From contig MLAV02000003.1 of assembly GCA_001870995.2 (NCBI GenBank), positions 124,001 through 188,000 on the forward strand: DNA of 64,000 nucleotides, in the 5' to 3' direction. This stretch comes from Chitinophaga sp. CB10 (lineage in GTDB: Bacteria > Bacteroidota > Bacteroidia > Chitinophagales > Chitinophagaceae). The notes under the pieces are model-generated. The model was not told the origin of the DNA. It saw only the letters and a program-made list of their open reading frames with translations, and searched no databases. Positions 9,300-17,648 of the stretch are shown one piece after another. The translations under genes and the position numbers were made by a program. Position 1 is the stretch's first letter, and each line of letters starts with the position of its first letter.

Positions 9300-10049
9300 T
9301 TACATGCAAAGTCCGCCGCAGGCGCTGATCGTTTGTCCGGTTACATAACTGCTCAGGTCAGAGGCCAGGAACAGGCAAACGTTGGCGATATCTTCAGGGG
9401 TACCGAAGCGGTTCAGCGGAATTTTGGAAATATAGTTATTGGCAGCGTCCCCTTCTTTGAGGTAGCTGGTCATATCGGTTTCGATGAAGCCTGGCGCTAC
9501 CGCGTTCACGCGGATGTTGCGGCTACCCATTTCCTGTGCGATGGATTTGGTAAAGCCGATAATACCAGCTTTGGAAGCGGCATAGCTGCTTTGGCCGGCA
9601 TTACCCATGATACCGATTACGGAACTCATGTTGATGATGGAACCGCTTTTCGCTTTCATCATCGGGCGGATCACCTGTTTGGTCATGTTGTACACGCTCT
9701 TCAGGTTGATGTTCATCACATCGTCCCATTGTTCAGGGCTCATACGGAGTAACAGGTTGTCTTTGGAAATACCGGCATTGTTTACGCAGATATCGATCTG
9801 ACCGAATTCTTTCAGTACATCTGCCACGAGCGATTCTGTTTCTGCGAATACTCCCGCATTGGATTTATATGCTTTCGCTTTTACGCCTAATGCGGTGAGT
9901 TTATCTTCCAGGATTTTCGCTTTCTCATCGGAGCTTACATATGTGAAAGCTACGTTGGCGCCTTGTGCTGCAAATTTCAGGGCAATAGCCTCTCCGATAC
10001 CACGGCTGGCACCAGTTACAATCGCTACTTTGTTCTCCAGTAATTTCAT
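9300..10049 (-). CDS. fabG: 3-oxoacyl-[acyl-carrier-protein] reductase FabG
   Basis: NADPH-dependent short-chain dehydrogenase that reduces 3-oxoacyl-ACP in fatty-acid elongation. The protein has 249 residues, standard for FabG. Visible motifs: cofactor loop TGASRGIGEAIA near residue 13, NNAG near 88, catalytic SYAASKAG (Ser-Tyr-Lys) with the SxxG... serine in NMSSVIG, and the C-terminal YVTGQTISACGGLCM, where FabG normally ends VDGG-M. It starts 18 bp after the upstream GH3-family gene and is the last gene of the lptB operon. A related SDR with another substrate cannot be excluded, but the closeness to the FabG pattern makes this the best call. Confidence 0.92.
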   Translation of the reverse strand: MKLLENKVAIVTGASRGIGEAIALKFAAQGANVAFTYVSSDEKAKILEDKLTALGVKAKAYKSNAGVFAETESLVADVLKEFGQIDICVNNAGISKDNLLLRMSPEQWDDVMNINLKSVYNMTKQVIRPMMKAKSGSIINMSSVIGIMGNAGQSSYAASKAGIIGFTKSIAQEMGSRNIRVNAVAPGFIETDMTSYLKEGDAANNYISKIPLNRFGTPEDIANVCLFLASDLSSYVTGQTISACGGLCM

Positions 10050-10067
10050 GTTATAGTTGATAGGTTT

Positions 10068-11600
10068 TTAAGCGTTCATGTTTGATTTGGCAAACCGCAG
10101 GATCTCTTCGAGATAATTACGGTCGTTGTTGAGGCGTGGCACTTTGTGCTGCCCGCCCAGTTTGCCTTTGCTCTTCAGGAATTCGCAGAAGGTGCCCTGT
10201 GGCATAACGTGTACCAGCGGCCTTGCCAAGGCAATATCCTTGTGCCTTTTAGCTTCGTAATCGGAATTGATGGTCTTCAGCGTGCTGTCAAGAACGTCGA
10301 TAAAGTGCTCCATATTGTCCGGCGCTTTATCGAATTCGATCAGCCATTCATGGCCGCCATTGCCGTTTTCGCTGAAGTACACAGGCGCCGCCGTGTAGTC
10401 GTTCACGATAGCGCCGGTGGCTTCGCTGGCTTTAGCGATGGCGGTATCGGAATTTTCCACGATCACTTCTTCTCCGAAGGCGTTGATAAAGGACTTGGTG
10501 CGGCCGCTTACCTTGATACGGTAAGGCAGCAGGGAGGTGAACTGCACGGTATCTCCCACCATGTAGCGCCATAAGCCGCCATTGGTACTGATTACGAGCG
10601 CATAGTTTTTGCCCAGTTCCACTTCCTGCAGTTGGAGGGTACGGGGCTCTTCCTTACCCAGTTCCTCCATCGGCATGAATTCGTAGAATATGCCGTGGTT
10701 CAGGAACAGGAGCAATCCTTCTTCTCCTATTACATCCTGCGCTGCAAAGAAGCCTTCGGATGCGTTATAGGTTTCCTGGTAATACATGAGCGGTTTGCGG
10801 ATCAGTTTTTTAAACTGTTCCCGGTAAGGGGTGAAGCTTACGCCGCCATGCATGTATAGTTCGATATTAGGCCATACATCGGCCAGGTTGTCTGTGCCGG
10901 TGAGCTCAAATATTCTTTTAATAAGTACGATGGTCCAGGTGGGCACGCCGGCGATGCTGGTAACATTCTCGTGTATAACGGCATTGGCCATACGCTCAAT
11001 TTTTTCTTCCCACTCATCCATGAGGGCGATGGAAAGATCCGGCGTACGGATCATGTTGCCGTAAAACGGCATGTTTTGGAGCATGACAGCGCTGAGGTCC
11101 CCGAAATAGGAGTCGCTGTCTTCCGACAATTTATTCACCTGGTGGCTTCCGCCGATTACGAGCGACTTGCCGGTAAGCAGGTCGGAGTCGGGGAAGTTAT
11201 TATAATATAAAGTGAGTACATCCCTTCCGGAGCGGTAGTGGCACTCGTCGAGGCTTTCTACGGTAACGGGGATGAATTTACTTTTATCGGCGGTGGTACC
11301 GCTCGATTTGGCAAACCACTTTATGGGAGTATTCCAGAGTACATTCTGTTGGCCTTCCATCACCCGCTGAATATAGGGTTTGATGGTGTCATAGGTATGA
11401 ATGGGAACAGCTTTCTTATACTCGTCTATCTTGTAGATTTTGGAGAAACCGTGTTGTTTCCCAAATTCCGTGTACTGAGCGGCAGAAATAAGGTTCTGAA
11501 ATACCTGCTGTTGCACCTGCACCGGATACTGCATGAAATGCGCAATGCGCCCCATACGTAATCTGGCCAACTGTGATATTGCAGGACTTAATATTCTCAT
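10068..11600 (-). CDS. GH3 auxin-responsive-promoter family protein (adenylate-forming)
   Basis: Protein of 510 residues related to plant GH3/JAR1 acyl-acid amido synthetases, of the ANL adenylate-forming type. It shows the nucleotide-binding loop SSGTTADKSKFIPVT near residue 95, YNASEGFFA in the middle, and GGLWRYMVGDTVQF followed by the C-terminal KVSGRTKSFINAFGEE hinge. In bacteria the reaction is not established; activation of a carboxylic acid with ATP and transfer to an amine or thiol is the family expectation. I chose the ATG at 11600 over the upstream ATG at 11681 because the longer form would overlap lptB and adds 27 unlike residues. It lies 22 bp after lptB and 18 bp before fabG, hinting at an envelope lipid role (inference). 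Confidence 0.85.
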   Translation of the reverse strand: MRILSPAISQLARLRMGRIAHFMQYPVQVQQQVFQNLISAAQYTEFGKQHGFSKIYKIDEYKKAVPIHTYDTIKPYIQRVMEGQQNVLWNTPIKWFAKSSGTTADKSKFIPVTVESLDECHYRSGRDVLTLYYNNFPDSDLLTGKSLVIGGSHQVNKLSEDSDSYFGDLSAVMLQNMPFYGNMIRTPDLSIALMDEWEEKIERMANAVIHENVTSIAGVPTWTIVLIKRIFELTGTDNLADVWPNIELYMHGGVSFTPYREQFKKLIRKPLMYYQETYNASEGFFAAQDVIGEEGLLLFLNHGIFYEFMPMEELGKEEPRTLQLQEVELGKNYALVISTNGGLWRYMVGDTVQFTSLLPYRIKVSGRTKSFINAFGEEVIVENSDTAIAKASEATGAIVNDYTAAPVYFSENGNGGHEWLIEFDKAPDNMEHFIDVLDSTLKTINSDYEAKRHKDIALARPLVHVMPQGTFCEFLKSKGKLGGQHKVPRLNNDRNYLEEILRFAKSNMNA

Positions 11601-11622
11601 AATAGGATTACTGTGGAATGGT

Positions 11623-12384
11623 TTATTGTTTAGCTGCTTCGTCCAGGTAATTCTTACGGCGCAAAATAAAATTCTGGCCAAGATACACTTTTCTTACCTG
11701 TTCGTCTTCTGCCAGCTCTTCTGCCGAGCCGGACTTCAGGATTTTTCCTTCAAAGAGCAGGTAAGCGCGGTCCGTAATGGACAAGGTTTCCTGTACGTTA
11801 TGGTCTGTGATGAGAATACCGATGTTTTTGTATTTCAGCTTTGCTACAATAGATTGAATGTCCTCTACCGCTATCGGGTCGATCCCGGCGAAAGGCTCAT
11901 CCAGGAGGATGAATTTCGGGTCCACGGCCAGGGCGCGGGCAATTTCCGTACGGCGGCGTTCTCCCCCGCTGAGTACATCCCCCGGGCTTTTGCGCACGTG
12001 CGTAAGGCGGAATTCCGCCAGTAATGCTTCCAGCTTTTCTTTTTGCTCTGATTTTTTGAGTTTGGTCATCTCCAAAACTGCAGCGATGTTGTCTTCCACG
12101 CTCAGTTTACGGAACACGGAAGCCTCCTGCGGGAGATAGCCAATGCCCATTTGGGCGCGTTTGTACATAGGTAACTTGGTGATATTCAAATCATTGAGAT
12201 AAACATTACCCTCGTCCGGCTTGATCAGGCCTACTACCATGTAAAAAGATGTGGTTTTACCCGCACCATTCGGGCCCAGGAGCCCTACGATTTCGCCCTG
12301 AGATACTTCGACAGACACGTGGTTTACCACGGTTCTGGCGCCGTATTTCTTTACAAGCTGGTCTGTATGTATTCTTAGTGCCAT
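11623..12384 (-). CDS. lptB: LPS export ABC transporter ATP-binding protein LptB
   Basis: Cytoplasmic ATPase that powers extraction of lipopolysaccharide from the inner membrane with LptFG. The protein has 253 residues from the ATG at 12384. Walker A is GPNGAGKTTSFYMVVG, Q-loop GYLPQEASVFRKLSV, signature LSGGERRRTEIARAL, Walker B FILLDEPFAGIDP, and switch His in ITDHNVQETL; the phrase PQEASVFRKL is characteristic of LptB. A start 12 codons further up (12420) is possible, but a -7 box at 12399-12406 would place transcription start inside that extension, so the shorter form is preferred. First gene of the lptB-GH3-fabG operon. Confidence 0.95.
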   Translation of the reverse strand: MALRIHTDQLVKKYGARTVVNHVSVEVSQGEIVGLLGPNGAGKTTSFYMVVGLIKPDEGNVYLNDLNITKLPMYKRAQMGIGYLPQEASVFRKLSVEDNIAAVLEMTKLKKSEQKEKLEALLAEFRLTHVRKSPGDVLSGGERRRTEIARALAVDPKFILLDEPFAGIDPIAVEDIQSIVAKLKYKNIGILITDHNVQETLSITDRAYLLFEGKILKSGSAEELAEDEQVRKVYLGQNFILRRKNYLDEAAKQ

Positions 12385-12398
12385 ATTTTGAAACTTAG

Positions 12399-12406
12399 CA
12401 AAATTA
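12399..12406 (-). promoter_or_regulatory. -7 box TAATTTTG for lptB
   Basis: Perfect TAnnTTTG match on the minus strand, ending 15 bp before the lptB ATG at 12384. It predicts a very short leader and decides between the two lptB starts. No clear -33 element. Confidence 0.5.
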
Positions 12407-12476
12407 AACATTTCATCCACTTAGCCTAGTTATAGTTATCATAAGATCAAAAAACACTATTTTAAGGGGGATCATT

Positions 12477-12484
12477 TAATTTTG
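12477..12484 (+). promoter_or_regulatory. -7 box TAATTTTG for metF
   Basis: Perfect TAnnTTTG match, 23 bp before the metF ATG and divergent from the lptB box. It is followed by GCAGCC, as at the rlmD promoter. Confidence 0.5.
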
Positions 12485-12507
12485 CAGCCACAATTCCAGC
12501 CAATAAC

Positions 12508-13461
12508 ATGAAAGTAACCGAACATATTGCCCAGGCGAAAGGTACGCGCGTATCCTTCGAGGTGCTTCCGCCGCTGAAAGGTAAGAGTATAGACTCTATT
12601 TACGACCACCTGGACCCGCTGATGGAGTTCAAGCCGGCCTTTATTAATGTTACCTATCACCGTAGCGAGCATATGTTCAAGAAGAAGGCCGACGGTAGCT
12701 TTGAAAAGGTGGAAATCCGGAAACGCCCCGGTACGGTGGGTATTTGCGCTGCGCTGATGAACCATTATAACGTAGATACGGTTCCCCACCTGATTTGCGG
12801 AGGTTTCAGCCGGGAGGAAACGGAAAACGCCCTGATCGACCTGGCCTTCATCGGGATTGATAATGTATTGGTTCTCAGGGGAGATGCACCTAAAAACGAG
12901 GCTTTCTTTGAGCCTGATCCGCATGGGCACAGTTATGCCAGCGAGTTACTCGCCCAGGTAGTCCAGATGAACAATGGCATTTACCTGGAAGACGATTTGC
13001 AGGGCGGGGTAAAAACCAACTTCTGCATCGGCGTGGCCGGCTACCCGGAAAAGCATTTCGAGGCGCCCAACATGCAAACGGACCTCGCGAACCTGAAGCG
13101 GAAGGTGGACGGCGGGGCCGACTATATAGTTACCCAGATGTTTTTCGACAACCAGAAATACTTCGATTTTGTGAATAAATGCCGCGAAATCGGGATCAAT
13201 GTGCCTATCATCCCGGGGTTGAAGCCACTTACTTCCAAAAAGCAGTTAAACATCCTGCCGCGGATCTTTAATGTGGATATCCCTACGGAATTCTCCAACG
13301 AGATCCTGAAGTGCAAAACCGATAAGGAGGTGGAGCAGCTGGGAACGGAATGGCTGATCGCGCAGTCGAAGGAGCTGAAGCAATTTGGCGTGCCTATCCT
13401 CCACTACTATACGCTGGGCAAGCCCAAAGTGGTACGGGATGCCGTAGCGGCTATCATGTAA
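12508..13461 (+). CDS. metF: Methylenetetrahydrofolate reductase
   Basis: Flavoenzyme that reduces 5,10-methylene-THF to 5-methyl-THF for methionine synthesis. The protein has 317 residues, slightly longer than the E. coli enzyme. Typical elements are SFEVLPPLKG at the N-terminus, with the catalytic Glu, FINVTYH, the LVLRGDAPK strand, FCIGVAGYPEKH, GADYIVTQMFFDN and IPGLKPLTSKKQL. It stands alone, divergent from the lptB operon. No riboswitch was seen in the 24-bp leader. Confidence 0.96.
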   Translation: MKVTEHIAQAKGTRVSFEVLPPLKGKSIDSIYDHLDPLMEFKPAFINVTYHRSEHMFKKKADGSFEKVEIRKRPGTVGICAALMNHYNVDTVPHLICGGFSREETENALIDLAFIGIDNVLVLRGDAPKNEAFFEPDPHGHSYASELLAQVVQMNNGIYLEDDLQGGVKTNFCIGVAGYPEKHFEAPNMQTDLANLKRKVDGGADYIVTQMFFDNQKYFDFVNKCREIGINVPIIPGLKPLTSKKQLNILPRIFNVDIPTEFSNEILKCKTDKEVEQLGTEWLIAQSKELKQFGVPILHYYTLGKPKVVRDAVAAIM

Positions 13462-13478
13462 GCTTTTCAAAATAAAAA

Positions 13479-13506
13479 ATGCCATTATGTAGATACATAG
13501 TGGCAT
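13479..13506. terminator. Hairpin downstream of metF
   Basis: A 12-bp stem with one G-T pair (ATGCCATTATGT against ACATAGTGGCAT, loop AGAT) begins 18 bp after the metF stop. The T run is on the minus strand, so its use as a metF terminator is uncertain. Confidence 0.4.
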
Positions 13507-13622
13507 ATCCCTATAACTGTCACACTTTTAATTTAACTGTCCAATGAACAGGTTTCCCTCCCCAGGGAATCCCGTTCTGATATATTGACGCCTCCCGTAA
13601 AGGATGCCCCTACGTCTTTCTC

Positions 13623-13656
13623 AAAAAAAAAACAGGACCACCGGCTGGTGGTCCTG
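13623..13656 (-). terminator. Rho-independent terminator after the 13698-14393 barrel gene
   Basis: Perfect 10-bp stem (CAGGACCACC, 13633-13642, with GGTGGTCCTG, 13647-13656; loop GGCT), followed on the minus strand by ten T. Confidence 0.85.
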
Positions 13657-13697
13657 AATAAGGACGATCAATGTTCACTAAAATTGCCGGGGGAGCC

Positions 13698-14393
13698 CTA
13701 CCAGTCTTCCCGGTTTAATAAAACGCCAATTGAAATCCCAAAGGACTGGTTTTTAATTTTCAGGTCATCGGACCGGTCGATATCCAAAAAGCCGAGGCTG
13801 TAATTGGCGCCCACGGTAATGTAGTTGCTCATTTCCAGGGAGATAAGGGCGTTGCCGCCAACATCCCACCGGCCCAGCTGCATGTTACTGTTGGGGACAT
13901 TCGGAGATTTGGAGAAGTCCACCGGCTGATAAGAATCCTGTACCAGTTTACCATCATCATAAACGGACAGGTTGTACTTCGCGTTCAGGCTGTAAGCCAC
14001 GTAAGGCCCTACGCCGAAGGCCAGTTTGGAGGTTCCAACCGGGATCTTATACACTGCGTTTACCGGTAGTGTGAGGTATTGCAGCTTTACTTTCGTGGTG
14101 GCAGTGGAAAAAGCGCCTGCCGGCGGTTTGGTGACTGGTTTCAGTTTGGCTCCCTTTACCTCGTAATTCACCAGTGGTTGCAGGTAAAAGTTACGCGCCA
14201 ACGGAATATTCACCACCAGCCCCACATTCCAGTTGTCCACAGCTTCTGTTCCTGGTACTACCGTTTGTGAATTGCCCGAAGTGATCGACAGATTGGAGTT
14301 TACATAGCCGCCTCTCACACCCAGACTAACCTGCGCAGATGCCGCAGTAACAGTCAGGCATGCCGTTGCGACTGCCATTGTAAAATTTTTCAT
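13698..14393 (-). CDS. Small outer-membrane beta-barrel protein (porin-family, OMP_b-brl_2-like)
   Basis: Predicted outer-membrane barrel of 231 residues. The signal peptide is cut at ASA|QVSLG (20/21). Alternating strands such as VSLGVRGGYVNSNLSI, FYLQPLVNYEVKGAKL, LQYLTLPVNAVYKI and KLAFGVGPYVAYSL follow the porin-family pattern; KLQYLTLP and GVGPYVAY recur in the two genes beyond it. It ends with an aromatic terminal residue (EDW), compatible with barrel assembly. It is one of three related genes on this strand, each with its own terminator. Function beyond being a barrel is unknown. Confidence 0.85.
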   Translation of the reverse strand: MKNFTMAVATACLTVTAASAQVSLGVRGGYVNSNLSITSGNSQTVVPGTEAVDNWNVGLVVNIPLARNFYLQPLVNYEVKGAKLKPVTKPPAGAFSTATTKVKLQYLTLPVNAVYKIPVGTSKLAFGVGPYVAYSLNAKYNLSVYDDGKLVQDSYQPVDFSKSPNVPNSNMQLGRWDVGGNALISLEMSNYITVGANYSLGFLDIDRSDDLKIKNQSFGISIGVLLNREDW

Positions 14394-14501
14394 GAATAGG
14401 ACATTTGGGATTTATTATGGTCACTATAGAAAGTTGGAACTTAGAAATACAAACGAAAAAACTCAGGCAAAGGTTTGAAAATAATCTCAACAAAACACCC
14501 A

Positions 14502-14534
14502 AAGGCCGTTAGTTTTTTTATCTACTAACGGCCT
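14502..14534 (-). terminator. Terminator-like hairpin after the 14578-15204 barrel gene
   Basis: 11-bp perfect stem (AAGGCCGTTAG, 14502-14512, with CTAACGGCCTT, 14524-14534) with a T-rich loop, 43 bp after the stop on the minus strand. Confidence 0.6.
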
Positions 14535-14577
14535 TAATTAATTGTCAAAAATCTATATATAACGGATACCTGGTATA

Positions 14578-15204
14578 TTATCTGCCACCAAATTTGTAGC
14601 CCAGGGAAACGCCAAAGGAGGCATTTTTGAATTTGCGGTTATTGTCGGTATTATCCACGGCATTCACAAGTCCGAGGTCGCCGTTTAAGCCAAAATAGAG
14701 GCCCATTGGCGTTTGGTAACCAATTTGCAATGTACCGCCGGCATCAAAGCGTTTGAGTTTGGCCAGCAGGGCTTCGTCCTCAAAGGCGCCGATATCTCCG
14801 GTAGCGGTGTTTTTGTAATTACCGCCCAAGCCAACGGCGAAGTATGGCCCGATGCCCAGCACCATATTACCGTTTCCTACTTCCGGGGTAAACTGGAACA
14901 TAACCGGTAATTGCAGGTAGCTGAGGGATACTTTAATATCGGAGTTTTTGAATTTACCGCCCTTGCCTGCGTACAAAAGGCCTGTTCCGATAGAAAAATC
15001 TTCAGCAATCGGAATATCCACGGTAACCCCGCCTCTGAAGCTGGTAAGGATTTTACTGGTTTCCTTGCTGTTAAAGCCAAAGGTTCCTAAATTTTCATAT
15101 GTTACGCTGGAAAAGTTAGGCCCTGCAATGATACCCCATTTGGCCTGGCCAAAGGAAATGCTGGCGATTAACAACGCAACAACTGATAAAAATAACTTTT
15201 TCAT
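14578..15204 (-). CDS. Small outer-membrane beta-barrel protein (porin-family)
   Basis: Barrel protein of 208 residues, second of three paralogues. I start at the ATG at 15204, which gives a clean signal peptide MKKLFLSVVALL ending SFG|QAKWG; the frame stays open to 15294 but that extension has no signal-peptide character. Recognisable strands are WGIIAGPNFSSVTY, FSIGTGLLYAGKGGKF, LSYLQLPVMFQF, MVLGIGPYFAVGLGG and the C-terminal ASFGVSLGYKFGGR. It shares the SYLQLP and GIGPYFA elements with its neighbours. No substrate can be inferred. Confidence 0.85.
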   Translation of the reverse strand: MKKLFLSVVALLIASISFGQAKWGIIAGPNFSSVTYENLGTFGFNSKETSKILTSFRGGVTVDIPIAEDFSIGTGLLYAGKGGKFKNSDIKVSLSYLQLPVMFQFTPEVGNGNMVLGIGPYFAVGLGGNYKNTATGDIGAFEDEALLAKLKRFDAGGTLQIGYQTPMGLYFGLNGDLGLVNAVDNTDNNRKFKNASFGVSLGYKFGGR

Positions 15205-15349
15205 CTTTTTTGGTTTTTGTTTGAAGCGCAGGCAGCAGGCAATACCTGCGCTCCGAATCACTTGAGGTTTGTACAATTGCCTGATGATTTGCATGTCCTA
15301 TATACAAAACAGGGAGAGAATTGTTTAGTAAAGAACAATTGCCTGCCAA

Positions 15350-16066
15350 TTATTTACCTCCGAACAGGTAACCTACTGAGAAGCTCAGCACCCGGTTTTT
15401 ACCCTTATCGTCGGTACTGTTATCAGAGCCGGACTGCAGTTTGCCGAATCCTAAGCCATACTGAACGGCAACGAGGAAGTTGTGGGTTTCCAGACCAACC
15501 TGCAGGTTGCCACCCCAATCGAATCTCTTTAATTTGTTGTAACCATAGTTAGGATCTCCTGTGTTGAATGGGGTATCGTCGTCCCATTTGATGTTGGAAG
15601 AAACTGTGGTAACAGATCCGGTACCTACGTTGGATTCTACTTTGTTCTTACCGGCAACGCCGAAGGCAAAGTATGGTCCGATACCACCGAAAATGCTGGT
15701 ATTAGCCCCTACCGGGATTTTACCCACAAAGTTTAAAGGAACTTCAATGTAGGAAGGATTGGTTTTTAAACTCACATATGGATTTGTAACGGTCGGATTG
15801 TCTTTATCGCCTACGTCAATTTTGGAGCCTTTGGTGGTATAAAACACGCCCGGCTGGAAAGACAGTATCCTCGGAACTAACGGCAGGTCTGCCACAACTC
15901 CAAGATTCCATCCCGGTAACATCTGATTGTCTTTAACAGAGCCTGAATTATCTACGGTAATGGTACTGAGGTTCAATCCACCTTTGATACCTATGCGTGC
16001 CTGAGCCATTGCAGCAAAAGAAATACATACCGCGGCGATCGACAAAATAATCTTCTTTTTGAGCAT
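15350..16066 (-). CDS. Small outer-membrane beta-barrel protein (porin-family)
   Basis: Third of the three related barrels, 238 residues, with signal peptide cut at AMA|QARIG (21/22). Strands include RIGIKGGLNLSTI, LSFQPGVFYTTKGSKI, SYIEVPLNFVGKI, SIFGGIGPYFAFGVAG and the terminal VLSFSVGYLFGGK, closely like the SLGYKFGGR end of the previous gene. The arrangement suggests an old tandem duplication with strong divergence. A dedicated terminator for this gene is not obvious in the 145-bp gap. Confidence 0.85.
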   Translation of the reverse strand: MLKKKIILSIAAVCISFAAMAQARIGIKGGLNLSTITVDNSGSVKDNQMLPGWNLGVVADLPLVPRILSFQPGVFYTTKGSKIDVGDKDNPTVTNPYVSLKTNPSYIEVPLNFVGKIPVGANTSIFGGIGPYFAFGVAGKNKVESNVGTGSVTTVSSNIKWDDDTPFNTGDPNYGYNKLKRFDWGGNLQVGLETHNFLVAVQYGLGFGKLQSGSDNSTDDKGKNRVLSFSVGYLFGGK

Positions 16067-16150
16067 AATGGATGTTGTTTGGTTCGATTTGCCCGGACCA
16101 AAGACTATGCCAATAACGTTAAAATTTTGTTTAAGCCACTGATAATCAGC

Positions 16151-16178
16151 AAAATAAAAGGCCGCTTACAAGCGGCCT
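16151..16178 (-). terminator. Rho-independent terminator after the TlpA-like gene
   Basis: GC-rich stem GGCCGCT/AGCGGCC with a TACA-type loop, followed on the minus strand by TTTTATTTT. It lies 7 bp after the stop at 16185. Confidence 0.7.
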
Positions 16179-16184
16179 CTGCTA

Positions 16185-17585
16185 CTAATTTGTTAGGGTT
16201 GTACTTGTATTTCTGGTGAGAAACTGATCTAGTTGTTCCACACCTAACCGTTTTGCGACAATTTTTTTCTTTTCGTCCAGCAGGTACACTACCGGTGTCG
16301 AGTAAACGTCATATAGCCGCCGGTAGTTGCTGGTGGATTCAGGGTCCCAGGCATGTATCCAGCCATTGAGGTGGTTCTGTTTAATGAAGCTAAGCCATTC
16401 CTCCCTGGTACCTTCCGTCTTGATGCCGATCATTTTTACGCCCAGCTGTTTCCAGCGGCTGTTATAGGCAGAATCCAGCCTTGGCACTTCTGTTTTACAG
16501 TGCCCGCAGGTGGGGTCCCAGAAGACCAGGACCGTGTATTTGGCCTGGGTTTTATAGAGGGATACCGCTTTGCTGGCAGTGTCCTTCAATTCCAGCGGGG
16601 CGGCCTGCTGGCCGATGAGGTTCGGCGCAATGGTGTAGGCGCGGCTCACAATCTTGTTCAGCTGCTCATCGCTTAACCAGAAAGCTTCTCCGGGTACGTA
16701 GTATTTTTCCACCAGGTGTACGAACACTGCATCCATGCCCATATAAGGAGAGGATTCATAGTTGTAGGTCAGCCACCACAGCACAAACTTAAAGACTTCT
16801 TTGTTCTTACGGGTGCGCGCTATCATGGCATCGCATTCCGCGTTGATGGAATCCGGCATTGCCACTACCAGCTGGGTAAAGTACTTCTGTAGCTTGGCTT
16901 CCAGTACCGGCGTACGTACCAATCTTTCCGACGCGAGATCCACCTCGTCCCAATAATGGCTTTTGAAGTATCGATAAGCAAAAGAGGAGTCTTCGCCTGT
17001 CGGCCTGGGGGGTACCACCGGCTCTTTCATCGCTTTAAATACAGTGGTAAGGAAAGTGCCCGGATGCTCGGCCATAAATCTTTCCCTATAATCATTAATT
17101 TTTTTCATCAAGAGCGCCTGGCGCTCTTGTACCTTAGCGGTATCAGCAGCGGTCTTAGCGGCCTTAAGTTCCGCCTGGATGGCACGGCTTTCCCCGTCCT
17201 GGTCCAGTAGGAACTTGTTGTAGGCAACAAAGAGCTCATTATCCGGCGAGCCTTTGTACACGGTCTTATTCACAAAATCGCTCGTATCGAGCGCTACTTC
17301 AAAAGTTTGATTTTTGTCGATCAGGGTTTCGACATATCGTTGTTTATCCGGCATTACCAGCAGGTAAATCCCCGAATTGAGGCGGGTTTTCCCTTTCAGC
17401 ACTGCCACGCCTGCCGGCGAAATTTCAGCCGAATCAGTCAGGTACGTGCTTTTACCCATGTAATGGCCCAAAAAGAGCTTGCCCTGTTGATAATTCTTGA
17501 GTTTTACGGTGAGCTGATACCCCTGTGCCATCACCTGGCTTTGGCATATCAGCGCAGAAACGAGCATGAATAGCAGTCTACGCAT
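16185..17585 (-). CDS. Secreted TlpA-like thiol-disulfide protein with DUF4369/DUF5106-type N-terminal part
   Basis: Exported protein of 466 residues with a signal peptide cut at VMA|QGYQ (20/21). The N-terminal third (LTVKLKNYQQGKLFLGHYMG, then VYKGSPDNELF) looks like the DUF4369 sandwich that precedes many Bacteroidota thioredoxins; a helical DUF5106-like middle follows. The C-terminal about 135 residues are a TlpA/AhpC-TSA thioredoxin fold with the redox motif WDPTCGHCK near residue 360 and the cis-Pro segment STPVVYLLD. Such proteins reduce or isomerise cysteines in the periplasm. It stands alone and divergent from rlmD. Confidence 0.9.
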   Translation of the reverse strand: MRRLLFMLVSALICQSQVMAQGYQLTVKLKNYQQGKLFLGHYMGKSTYLTDSAEISPAGVAVLKGKTRLNSGIYLLVMPDKQRYVETLIDKNQTFEVALDTSDFVNKTVYKGSPDNELFVAYNKFLLDQDGESRAIQAELKAAKTAADTAKVQERQALLMKKINDYRERFMAEHPGTFLTTVFKAMKEPVVPPRPTGEDSSFAYRYFKSHYWDEVDLASERLVRTPVLEAKLQKYFTQLVVAMPDSINAECDAMIARTRKNKEVFKFVLWWLTYNYESSPYMGMDAVFVHLVEKYYVPGEAFWLSDEQLNKIVSRAYTIAPNLIGQQAAPLELKDTASKAVSLYKTQAKYTVLVFWDPTCGHCKTEVPRLDSAYNSRWKQLGVKMIGIKTEGTREEWLSFIKQNHLNGWIHAWDPESTSNYRRLYDVYSTPVVYLLDEKKKIVAKRLGVEQLDQFLTRNTSTTLTN

Positions 17586-17635
17586 AGGATATATCTAAGT
17601 ATCGGTAAAAATACCCCAAAATCTTAAAATCACTG

Positions 17636-17643
17636 TACCTTTG
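17636..17643 (+). promoter_or_regulatory. -7 box TACCTTTG for rlmD
   Basis: Perfect TAnnTTTG match ending 5 bp before the GTG start at 17649, so the message would start at or just inside the start codon. Confidence 0.5.
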
Positions 17644-17648
17644 CAGCC

